Assembly (NCBI GenBank): GCA_030642865.1
Contig: DAOWMW010000011.1
Coordinates: 1 to 13,223 of the forward strand
Direction of reading: 5' to 3'
DNA: 13,223 nucleotides
DNA from: Desulfobacteraceae bacterium
Lineage (GTDB): Bacteria; Desulfobacterota; Desulfobacteria; Desulfobacterales; BuS5
The notes under the pieces are model-generated. The model ran no database searches and had not been told where the DNA came from. It worked only from the letters and a program-made list of their open reading frames with translations. The position numbers and the translations under genes are program-made. Positions 6,958-13,223 of this stretch are shown here, piece by piece; the stretch's first letter is position 1, and each line of letters opens with the position of its first letter.

Positions 6958-7257
6958 ATGAATTTTGAGCTAAAAACGACAGGCGAGGTTTTGCAAACTC
7001 TGGCAAAGCGAGTGAAAAACCTGCGTTTGCAAAAAAAATGGAAACGTTCAACCCTGGCTGAAAGAGCCGGTGTTTCCCAGGCTTCTCTGCGGCGGTTTGA
7101 GCAAGAATCCAGGGTTTCGCTGGAAAGTTTTTTAAAATTACTCCTGGCACTTGGTCGCCTTGACGAAATGGACGAATTACTTCAACCCTTAATTGCTAAA
7201 TCAATTAATGATCTTGAAAAGCGAAAGGAAAAACTTCCCAAAAGAGGCTCAATTTGA
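6958..7257 (+). CDS. hipB: HipB-like antitoxin, XRE-family HTH repressor
   Basis: A small DNA-binding protein expected to neutralise the HipA kinase and repress the operon. From the ATG at 6958 it has 99 residues. The helix-turn-helix spans about residues 15-57, with the recognition region ERAGVSQASLRRFEQESRVSLESFLKLLLALG, typical of XRE/HipB. The C-terminal part is charged and probably binds the toxin. A longer frame starts at 6907 (116 residues), but its extra 17 residues are atypical for the family. They overlap a possible operator and a 23-bp repeat found elsewhere in the window, so the shorter start is preferred. Neither start has a strong ribosome site. The stop TGA overlaps the TTG start of hipA by TTGA, implying translational coupling. 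Confidence 0.82.
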   Translation: MNFELKTTGEVLQTLAKRVKNLRLQKKWKRSTLAERAGVSQASLRRFEQESRVSLESFLKLLLALGRLDEMDELLQPLIAKSINDLEKRKEKLPKRGSI

Positions 7258-8492
7258 TTCGATTAAACGTTTTATTGCGCTTTAATCCTGAAACAATTAT
7301 TCTTGTCGGAGAGCTTGCCCAGGACAAAAAACAAATCTATTTTCAATATGATCAGGATTTTATAGGAAAAGACCTGTGGCTGTCTCCATACAAGCTTCCT
7401 CTTAAACATGAACTTTTTGAACATAAAGAGAGGGATTTTGGTCCTGTTTTTGGTCTGTTTGATGATTCAATGCCTGATGGCTGGGGTTTATTGCTGATGG
7501 ATCGCTTCCTGAGAAAGAGGGGGTATGACATTGGGACCTTATCTGTTTTAGACCGGCTGGCATTTCTTGGTGAGAAGACCATGGGAGCTTTGATATATGA
7601 GCCGGCTCTGGATCTCAAGATCAGCGATAGCAGCCCATTTGATTTGCACAATTTGTCAAAGCAGTCATATGATATTCTGTCTGGTAATATTGATATTGTA
7701 TTGCCGCAACTTATGAATGCTGGAGGGAGCCCAGGCGGGGCCAGGCCAAAAGTACTTGTGGGGGTTTTTAATGAAAAGATGGTTTCCGGTGAAACTGATC
7801 TTTTAGAACCCTTTGAACACTGGATAATTAAATTTGCTGCTCAAAATGATTTTTCCGATGCAGGCCCGGTTGAGTATGCCTATTCTTTGATGGCGCGGGA
7901 CGCAGGTATAAAGATGACAGAAACGTGTCTTTTTAATACACCAGAGGGAGATCAGTTTTTCGGCATAAAACGATTTGACAGGAGAGATAACCACCGCTTT
8001 CATGTTCATACTTTTGGTAATTTGATACATTCAAATTTCAGGCTCCCATCCCAGGATTACGATAATTTTTTTAAACTGGTAATAAATTTAACAAAAAACC
8101 ATAATGATTTACTCCGTGCATTCAGACAAATGGTCTTTAATGTTTTTGTAAACAACCGGGATGACCATGTAAAAAATTTTACGTTTATTATGAATCATGA
8201 GGGCGAATGGTCATTATCACCGGCTTACGATTTGATTTATTCACCAGGCCCCGGAGGTGAACATTCAATGACAGTTTTGGGCGAAGGAAAGGCTCCGGGG
8301 AAAGCAGATATCTATAATGTGGGGAAGAAGAACGGCATAAATAAAAAGGATATTAATCTGATGGTTGATCAAGTTTATGATGCTGCAAATAATTTTCAAA
8401 CCCATGCTGAAACTGCTGGTGTTTCCAAAATAACCCTTAAAAAAATAGATTCCAAAATTAAACATAATCTTAATGGATTCAGCCGGGGGTAA
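7254..8492 (+). CDS. hipA: HipA-family toxin Ser/Thr kinase
   Basis: Toxin of a type II HipBA system. Known HipA kinases phosphorylate cytoplasmic targets, GltX in E. coli, and slow translation. The 412 residues include the N-terminal HipA subdomain with FGPVFGLFDDSMPDGWG (62-78) and the glycine-rich loop GGSPGGARPK (157-166), whose Ser159 sits where E. coli HipA has its autophosphorylated Ser150. The catalytic loop NNRDDHVKNF (300-309) has Asp303 and Asn308, and the metal-binding SPAYDLIYS has Asp326. All key kinase residues appear intact and the gene is full length, so the toxin is probably functional. The start is TTG at 7254-7256, within the hipB stop, with AGAGG about 7 bases before it. 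It is the last plus-strand gene and converges on the radical SAM gene. The target cannot be told from sequence. Confidence 0.93.
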   Translation: MIRLNVLLRFNPETIILVGELAQDKKQIYFQYDQDFIGKDLWLSPYKLPLKHELFEHKERDFGPVFGLFDDSMPDGWGLLLMDRFLRKRGYDIGTLSVLDRLAFLGEKTMGALIYEPALDLKISDSSPFDLHNLSKQSYDILSGNIDIVLPQLMNAGGSPGGARPKVLVGVFNEKMVSGETDLLEPFEHWIIKFAAQNDFSDAGPVEYAYSLMARDAGIKMTETCLFNTPEGDQFFGIKRFDRRDNHRFHVHTFGNLIHSNFRLPSQDYDNFFKLVINLTKNHNDLLRAFRQMVFNVFVNNRDDHVKNFTFIMNHEGEWSLSPAYDLIYSPGPGGEHSMTVLGEGKAPGKADIYNVGKKNGINKKDINLMVDQVYDAANNFQTHAETAGVSKITLKKIDSKIKHNLNGFSRG

Positions 8493-8595
8493 GGGTTCGC
8501 TCGAAAATCTACAGCAAAACATCCATTGATCATTTTGGCTAACTGCTAAAGGCTAACCCCACAGCTTGAAAGTTTTTGATCTTTAAAAAATCCAG
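8493..8595. other. Spacer between convergent hipA and radical SAM genes
   Basis: This 103-base gap lies between two converging genes, where a bidirectional terminator would be expected. I found no convincing stem followed by a T run. It begins with GCGAACCCTT on the minus strand (8491-8500, touching the hipA stop) and contains a TTAGCAGTTAGCC word on the minus strand (8537-8549), both of which recur elsewhere in the window. Confidence 0.4.
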
Positions 8596-10083
8596 CTATA
8601 ATTTTATTTCTCGATTTAAATATTTTATAAGTTTTATCTTTAAAGATTCTGGATCAGTAAGATCATCCGTATTTTTTGCAGTGACAAGCAGGTTCTCGAA
8701 CATTTCCACGATCCAGTTGTTAATAAGGGAAAACTTTTTTTCATTCTCTGCTTTGCGCCAGAAAACAGGGGATTCGGGATCAGACATACAGCGCAGAAGA
8801 TGCCTGCATGTATTGATAACCAGGTCCCTTACCCATTTAACCTTTTTGCTTTTAAATAAAATTTCATACTCAAACCCCCAGGGGTCTGATTTTACAAGCC
8901 TGGCTTCATCGGCAAAATTGTTATAACCGCTGGTTCCCATCATAACTATCTGATAATGGGAGAGCAGGTTTACGGTTCTTTCGAGTCTGTCTAAAAGCCT
9001 GTTTTTTTTCAAAAAAGAGATGTTATTTTCAAGGTCTCCAATGGAACTGTCCGGGACAAACATTAAAAAACCGATTTCAGGCTCTATACCCGCATCGCGG
9101 CAAATTGATATGGCTTTTTCGCTCTGATTTGTGGAAGAACTCTTGTCAAGGAGGTTCAACAGCGCAGATGAACCACTCTCTATTCCAATGAGAAGGCTTT
9201 TGAGTCCTGCGTTGGCCAGCTTTTCCATTGTTGCTGTATCCAGATCGTCGGCTCTTGTTTCCATGCCAAAGCTGATCTTAAGGGGCATGATCAATTCTGC
9301 CAGTTTTTTTATCCGCTCTTTCCCTTTTTTACCCGGTCCAATGAGATTGGGATCCACAAAATAAAAGTCGGTTATCCCCATATTATGCAGTTCTCTTATT
9401 TCTTCAGCGATGTTTTCCGGGCTTCTCCCCCTCCAGAGGGGCCCCTGATTATAAAAAGAAGGAATCGGACAAAAACTGCAATGATTATAGCACCCCCTGC
9501 TTGCCAGGATATTTGCTGTATCTCCTGGTTTCAGACTGCGAAGGGGAAAGGGGATTTCGTCAGGATTTTTTTCGGGGGGCCGCCTGTTTTCTGTAAACCC
9601 GTTTTTTTTATCAATTCCGGCGATTCCCCTGATCTGCTTAAAATCTCCTCCATTGGTAATGGAATCAGCCAGGTCCACCAGGGTCGCTTCAGGTTCTCCC
9701 AGGGCAATGGAGTCAACATCTGGAACTTTGTTTAAAATGAGTTTTGAAGCCAGAGTAGGGAAAAAACCGAAAAAATTGATATGCCCCTTGTATCCCTTTC
9801 CCCTTAAGTCCAATACAAGATCGAAGAGTTTTTGAGTATGCTCCCAGAAATAGACACCATTTATACAAAGGAGCGGGGGAGAGATTGCCAGAATCTCCTT
9901 TTTTGTTTTGTCAAAACTCCAGCCATTGTCAGCAGCCTCCATGATCAGGGGGGTATGCCCCGCATTTACCAGTGCTGAAGCTGCATAGCCTGCCAGCAAA
10001 CATGACCACAGGGGGGAGTTTGCTATATCATTAAAATGTTTTTCAGATCTTACCCTGGGGTGTTCCAGAATTACTATGTTCAT
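8596..10083 (-). CDS. Radical SAM protein with B12-binding-like N-domain
   Basis: A 495-residue putative radical enzyme. Residues about 1-160 resemble the cobalamin-binding-type Rossmann domain that precedes many radical SAM cores, ending in LGEPEATL (128-135). The DxHxxG cobalamin-ligand motif is not visible, so B12 use is uncertain. The core starts at residue 190 with CYNHCSFC (Cys198, Cys202, Cys205), which should hold the 4Fe-4S cluster that reduces SAM. It is followed by FVDPNLIG (242-249), GMETRADDLD (273-282) and GIESGSSALL (300-309), typical of the Elp3/MiaB-like barrel. The substrate is unknown. The ATG has AGGA 6 bases upstream and overlaps the DUF89 stop as ATGA, so the two proteins are probably made together. 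Confidence 0.88.
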   Translation of the reverse strand: MNIVILEHPRVRSEKHFNDIANSPLWSCLLAGYAASALVNAGHTPLIMEAADNGWSFDKTKKEILAISPPLLCINGVYFWEHTQKLFDLVLDLRGKGYKGHINFFGFFPTLASKLILNKVPDVDSIALGEPEATLVDLADSITNGGDFKQIRGIAGIDKKNGFTENRRPPEKNPDEIPFPLRSLKPGDTANILASRGCYNHCSFCPIPSFYNQGPLWRGRSPENIAEEIRELHNMGITDFYFVDPNLIGPGKKGKERIKKLAELIMPLKISFGMETRADDLDTATMEKLANAGLKSLLIGIESGSSALLNLLDKSSSTNQSEKAISICRDAGIEPEIGFLMFVPDSSIGDLENNISFLKKNRLLDRLERTVNLLSHYQIVMMGTSGYNNFADEARLVKSDPWGFEYEILFKSKKVKWVRDLVINTCRHLLRCMSDPESPVFWRKAENEKKFSLINNWIVEMFENLLVTAKNTDDLTDPESLKIKLIKYLNREIKL

Positions 10084-10949
10084 ATACTATCCTGTTTCTG
10101 GTGTTTGAATATGGCATCACCAACATTTACACCAAGCTCTTTAGCTACCATTTTACACTTTGCCTTTAGGAGGAAAAAAATATTTTTTTGTTCTTCACTT
10201 AAAGATTCATAGTTTCCCTGCCCCTTGGAGATAACTATATCTGATTTGGCAAACAGATCTGATATTATACTGGAAGTTTTTGATAATATTGTCCCTGGAG
10301 CATTGAATCCATTATCTATTACTTCGGCTACTTCTTCCATCCCTGCAAATTTGGCATCATCCATGGTGGCGTCATTTATTATGGGTCCGCCCCTGACCAC
10401 AAAAATGACCCCTGGATTTCCCTGTTTTTTTATTTCTTCTATAAAAAGTTTGTCAAAAACAATTTCACCTGCATTATCTCCAAGATAAAGTATCTGTTTA
10501 GACTGCTGCAGATTCTCCTGGAATTTTGGAAAATCATTTATTGTCATGGGAGACTCCAATGCAGAAAATATTTCTGTTTTTATATCCCCCATTTTTCTGT
10601 TTATTCCAAGATCGATGATATTCCCGGCAATGGCGACCCGCGCGGCCAGGAACAGAGGGGATTCAGATTTATTTATTTTTTCTTTTAGTTCCTGGTAAAG
10701 CCCCATTGCACGTTTGTTTTGCTCTTTTTTTTCTTTGAAGTAAGGGTCTTTTATTTTAGTAATTTCGCTTATGGTGGCATATACAATCTGGGAAACCTCA
10801 GGGGGAGACATATCAAAGGATATGTTTAACAGCTTTTCCATTACCCTTTTCATGATCTCATGGTGTGTTTTTATATCATCAGTGATAATTCTTGCGACAT
10901 TTAAAGTCTGATTTAAAAAACATGGAAAACAGTCAAGGCAGGTTTTCAT
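10080..10949 (-). CDS. DUF89 / ARMT1-like metal-dependent protein
   Basis: A 289-residue member of the DUF89 (ARMT1-like domain) family. Characterised members are metal-dependent phosphatases proposed to remove damaged or unwanted phosphometabolites. Human ARMT1 has been reported as a carboxyl methyltransferase. The start MKTCLDCFPC holds a cysteine triad (Cys4, Cys7, Cys10) seen in the archaeal/bacterial subgroup and suited to binding a metal. Expected active-site blocks follow: LGDNAGEIVFD (156-166; Asp158, Asn159 likely metal ligands), VVRGGPIINDATMDDA (184-199) and SKGQGNYESL (241-250). The length is normal and nothing is missing. AAAGGA lies rather far (about 13 bases) from the ATG. The stop overlaps the start of the radical SAM gene. 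A TAGCTGAATAGTTAC site lies 19 bases before its ATG. Confidence 0.85.
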   Translation of the reverse strand: MKTCLDCFPCFLNQTLNVARIITDDIKTHHEIMKRVMEKLLNISFDMSPPEVSQIVYATISEITKIKDPYFKEKKEQNKRAMGLYQELKEKINKSESPLFLAARVAIAGNIIDLGINRKMGDIKTEIFSALESPMTINDFPKFQENLQQSKQILYLGDNAGEIVFDKLFIEEIKKQGNPGVIFVVRGGPIINDATMDDAKFAGMEEVAEVIDNGFNAPGTILSKTSSIISDLFAKSDIVISKGQGNYESLSEEQKNIFFLLKAKCKMVAKELGVNVGDAIFKHQKQDSI

Positions 10950-10968
10950 AATTTTATTATTATCCTTT

Positions 10969-11040
10969 GTAACTATTCAGCTACATTGATTCAAGTATCA
11001 CGAGTTGTAGATATGGCCTGAATCAGTGTGGCGAACCCTT
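10969..11040. repeat. Intergenic palindromic element upstream of DUF89 gene
   Basis: The plus strand starts GTAACTATTCAGCT (10969-10982) and ends GGCCTGAATCAGTGT (11015-11029), which inverted reads ACACTGATTCAGGCC. The two ends are thus imperfect inverted copies differing by a single-base insertion and a few changes. The interior holds GTTGTAGATAT (11005-11015), also present with a 3-base insertion at 521-534, and the segment ends with GCGAACCCTT (11031-11040). The 100-base gap between the ThiF-like and DUF89 genes is mostly made of this element. Confidence 0.5.
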
Positions 11041-11049
11041 ATCATCCAT

Positions 11050-11784
11050 TTATAATGAACCACAGTCAGGACAATGGGGGTCTCTTTTTGTTTTAATCTC
11101 CCTGAACCGCATGAGACCCCCATCAAAACTGATGAGTCTGTCAGTTAAAAGTTTCCCAATTCCCGTGATAATCTTCACCGCCTCCATGGCCTGCATGGAG
11201 CCGATTACACCCGGTAATGCTCCAAGAACAGGAATTGGAGATAGAGGAGGTGGAGCCTCTTTGATAATACATCTCAGGCATGCGGTCTCCCTGGGGATTA
11301 TTGTTGTTAAAACTCCTTCCATTCCATGGATTCCTCCATAGATGAAAGGGATACCATGGAAAATAGCTGCTCTGTTTAATAAATACCGTGCTGCAAAATT
11401 ATCCATTGCATCGATAATAAGGTCACAGTCCCTGGTTAATGCAAAGAAATTTTCGCTGGTTACTGGTTCAGTCACCGGTTCTATTTTTGTATCAGAGTTT
11501 AGCCCATTGAGACTTATTTTGGCGATGAGAGCTTTTTTTTCACCTATTTCCCTCTCCTTATACAGAATCTGGCGATTAAGATTACTTAAAGAGATATGGT
11601 CATAATCGACAATGCGTAAAAACCCGACTCCGGCTGCTGTAAGGTATAGTGAAATGGGAGATCCAAGCCCTCCCGCGCCTGCAATAAGAACCCTGGCCTT
11701 TTTTAATTTTTCCTGCCCTTTTATACCAAAACCATCGATTAACATTTGCCTTTGGTATCTTTCGTTATCCAGGTCGTTGAGCAT
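11050..11784 (-). CDS. ThiF/MoeB/HesA-family E1-like adenylyltransferase
   Basis: A 244-residue E1-like enzyme. Relatives adenylate the C-terminal glycine of ThiS, MoaD or similar sulfur-carrier proteins for thiamine, molybdopterin or tungsten cofactor synthesis. Visible features are RYQRQ (9-13), the nucleotide loop GAGGLGSP (36-43), Asp60 and Asp62, SNLNRQ (67-72), Lys84, DAMDNF (125-130), and a zinc-type pair CLRC (169-172) with CPDC (238-241). Where MoeB and ThiF carry a cysteine before AGVxG, this protein reads PPPLSPIPVLGALPG, so the sulfur-relay cysteine is absent. Activation without sulfur transfer by this protein is therefore likely. No ThiS/MoaD-like partner gene is in the window. 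It lies 92 bases after the aldehyde dehydrogenase gene on the same strand. Confidence 0.88.
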   Translation of the reverse strand: MLNDLDNERYQRQMLIDGFGIKGQEKLKKARVLIAGAGGLGSPISLYLTAAGVGFLRIVDYDHISLSNLNRQILYKEREIGEKKALIAKISLNGLNSDTKIEPVTEPVTSENFFALTRDCDLIIDAMDNFAARYLLNRAAIFHGIPFIYGGIHGMEGVLTTIIPRETACLRCIIKEAPPPLSPIPVLGALPGVIGSMQAMEAVKIITGIGKLLTDRLISFDGGLMRFREIKTKRDPHCPDCGSL

Positions 11785-11824
11785 AATTTATTTGTCACCA
11801 GGTTTGGGTATTGCATGTAAAAAA

Positions 11825-11837
11825 ATGATTTAATCAT
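11825..11837. repeat. 13-bp palindrome before ThiF-like gene
   Basis: ATGATT-T-AATCAT forms a perfect 6-bp-arm palindrome in the 92-base gap between the aldehyde dehydrogenase and ThiF-like genes, about 40 bases before the latter's start. It could be a protein-binding site. There is no T run that would make it a terminator. Confidence 0.3.
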
Positions 11838-11876
11838 CGCAAGAGTATCTAAAAAAGAGTGTTTTGTAAATTAAAA

Positions 11877-13223
11877 TCAGTTGTAATCCCGGATAACAAG
11901 CAATCTGATTTCTGTCATATCTTCAATTGCATAGGCTACGCCTTCCCGTCCCAGACCTGAATTTTTTACACCTCCATAGGGCATATGATCCACCCGGAGG
12001 GAAGGTATGTCGCCTATAATAACCCCCCCAACATCCAGGGTATCCCATGCTTTTTTTGCCCGATAAAGGTCTTTTGTAAAAATACCAGCCTGCAATCCAT
12101 AGCGGCTGTTATTGACCCCATCAATGGCCTGTTCAAAATCATTGAATCTGGAGATTACAGCAACGGGACCAAAGGCTTCCTCTGTGCATATTTTCTGGTC
12201 TGCAGGAACATTTTCCAGCAATGTTGCCGTCACCATGGAGCCTTTGCGCTGGTTCCCGCATAAAAGTTTTCCCCCTGCAGAAACAGCTTCATTTATCCAG
12301 GATTGCAAACGTTTGGCCTCTTTTTCATTTATTATCGGGCCAATAAAAGTTTCCCTCTCCCTGGGGTCACCGGTTTTAAGGTTTTTTGCCATGGTTACTA
12401 AAAGATCACGCAGCCTGTTATATATCTGTTCATGGGCAAAAATACGCTGCACACTGATACAGCTTTGGCCGGACTGATAAAAGATACCTGTGATTAATCG
12501 TTTTGCTGCATCATTGATATCTGCTGTTTCATCCACAATGCATGCAGCATTACCCCCAAGCTCCAGAACAACTTTTTTTTTCCCTGCTCTGGATTTAAGA
12601 TCCCACCCCACAGAGTCTGAACCTGTAAAGCTTAAAAGCTTGAACCGATCGTCTGTAACCAGTTGATCTGCTATTTTTCTGGTGGAAGGGAGAATGGAAA
12701 ATGCTCCCTGGGGCAGATCCGTGGCTGCCAGAATTTCCCCTGTAATTAATGCACTCACAGGTGTTTTGCTGGCAGGTTTTAGTACAAAGGGGCATCCTGC
12801 AGCAATGGCAGGGGCAATTTTGTGGGCAATCAGATTAAGGGGAAAATTGAATGGGCTGATAAATGAACATGGGCCTATTGGTACTCGCCGGGTCATCCCT
12901 GTGTAGCCTTTGGCCCGGGGACTGATTTCCATGGGGATTGTTCTTCCCCCAATTCGGACTGCTTCTTCGGCAGCCACACGAAAAGTGTCGATTAAACGAA
13001 GGACTTCTACTTCAGCATCCTTTATCGGCTTTCCTGCTTCAACACAAAGGCAAAAGGCGAGTTCATCAAAACGTTTTTTGAATTGTTCCACGCAGGCATA
13101 AAGAATATTTTGTTTTTCATAGGGCTTTAAAGCAGCCATCCTGGGTGAAGATTCATGGGCCATGGTAATGGCCCTCTCCATTATTTCCGCGTTTGCTGAA
13201 GCAACACGGGTTACTCCTTGACC
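11877..13223 (-). CDS. Aldehyde dehydrogenase family protein (5' end outside window)
   Basis: An NAD(P)-dependent oxidoreductase that converts an aldehyde to the acid. The first internal ATG is at 13181, but the frame stays open to the right edge and the upstream codons (GQGVTRVASANAEI before that Met) match the usual N-terminal helix, so the true start lies beyond 13223. Counting from that ATG, the catalytic parts are all present: SPFNFPLN (109-116) with the oxyanion Asn112, Lys135 in FVLKPASKTP, FTGSDSVG (185-192) of the cofactor site, Glu207 in LELGGNA, and nucleophile Cys241 in GQSCISVQRI. EEAFGPVAV and GVKNSGLGREG occur late, as expected. The about 448 visible codons are near the normal 475-500. 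Substrate specificity cannot be assigned. The acid-forming (non-CoA) type is favoured by motif pattern only. Confidence 0.92.
   Translation of the reverse strand, partial: GQGVTRVASANAEIMERAITMAHESSPRMAALKPYEKQNILYACVEQFKKRFDELAFCLCVEAGKPIKDAEVEVLRLIDTFRVAAEEAVRIGGRTIPMEISPRAKGYTGMTRRVPIGPCSFISPFNFPLNLIAHKIAPAIAAGCPFVLKPASKTPVSALITGEILAATDLPQGAFSILPSTRKIADQLVTDDRFKLLSFTGSDSVGWDLKSRAGKKKVVLELGGNAACIVDETADINDAAKRLITGIFYQSGQSCISVQRIFAHEQIYNRLRDLLVTMAKNLKTGDPRERETFIGPIINEKEAKRLQSWINEAVSAGGKLLCGNQRKGSMVTATLLENVPADQKICTEEAFGPVAVISRFNDFEQAIDGVNNSRYGLQAGIFTKDLYRAKKAWDTLDVGGVIIGDIPSLRVDHMPYGGVKNSGLGREGVAYAIEDMTEIRLLVIRDYN

Noticed and set aside
137..8492. Functional link between tRNA-Glu and HipA, because E. 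coli HipA targets GltX
   Set aside because: The two are 7 kb apart with unrelated genes between them, and the target of this HipA is unknown. The co-occurrence is probably coincidence.

Overview
The window reads as a stretch of chromosome from an AT-rich Gram-negative bacterium. It holds a periplasmic lytic transglycosylase, secreted proteins with standard signal peptides, an AsnRS and a TA locus. Gene content and style (radical SAM, ThiF-like and DUF89 proteins, many short intergenic repeats) fit a Desulfobacterota / sulfate-reducer type genome. That placement is an inference from general resemblance, not from a diagnostic marker.

Left part (1-2375), minus strand. A long imperfect hairpin pair lies at the window edge (8-63). 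It is followed by a tRNA-Glu(CTC) gene with an encoded CCA end and a TTGACA promoter element that overlaps the end of a small two-helix membrane protein (PLDc_N type). Next come an MltB-family lytic transglycosylase and a secreted DUF4412 protein. The likely promoter of the transglycosylase has a perfect extended -10 with a run of ten C in or next to its spacer, an architecture known from phase-variable promoters.

Middle part (2376-8492), plus strand. A 395-base intergenic region carries a perfect 2 x 20-bp tandem repeat and leads into asnS (asparaginyl-tRNA synthetase). Then comes an 871-residue fusion of a PlsC-like acyltransferase, an acyl carrier protein domain and an AMP-dependent acyl ligase, which looks like a self-contained acyl activation and transfer enzyme. 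A hipB-hipA toxin-antitoxin pair follows, with a TTGA overlap between the genes and AT-rich palindromes in its promoter.

Right part (8596-13223), minus strand, convergent with hipA. In transcription order it holds an NAD(P)-dependent aldehyde dehydrogenase (5' end cut by the window), a ThiF/MoeB/HesA-type E1-like enzyme lacking the usual cysteine, a DUF89 (ARMT1-like) metal-dependent protein with an N-terminal cysteine triad, and a radical SAM protein of the B12-binding-like class. The last two overlap by ATGA. These four may form one functional cluster of unknown pathway, but gaps of 92 and 100 bases, one containing a repeat element, leave operon membership of the first two open.

Several short intergenic words recur: TAGCTGARTAGTTAC-like sites, a 23-bp near-identical pair, and TTAGCAGTTAGC. 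They suggest one or more families of dispersed palindromic elements. I saw no IS element, phage gene or CRISPR array.
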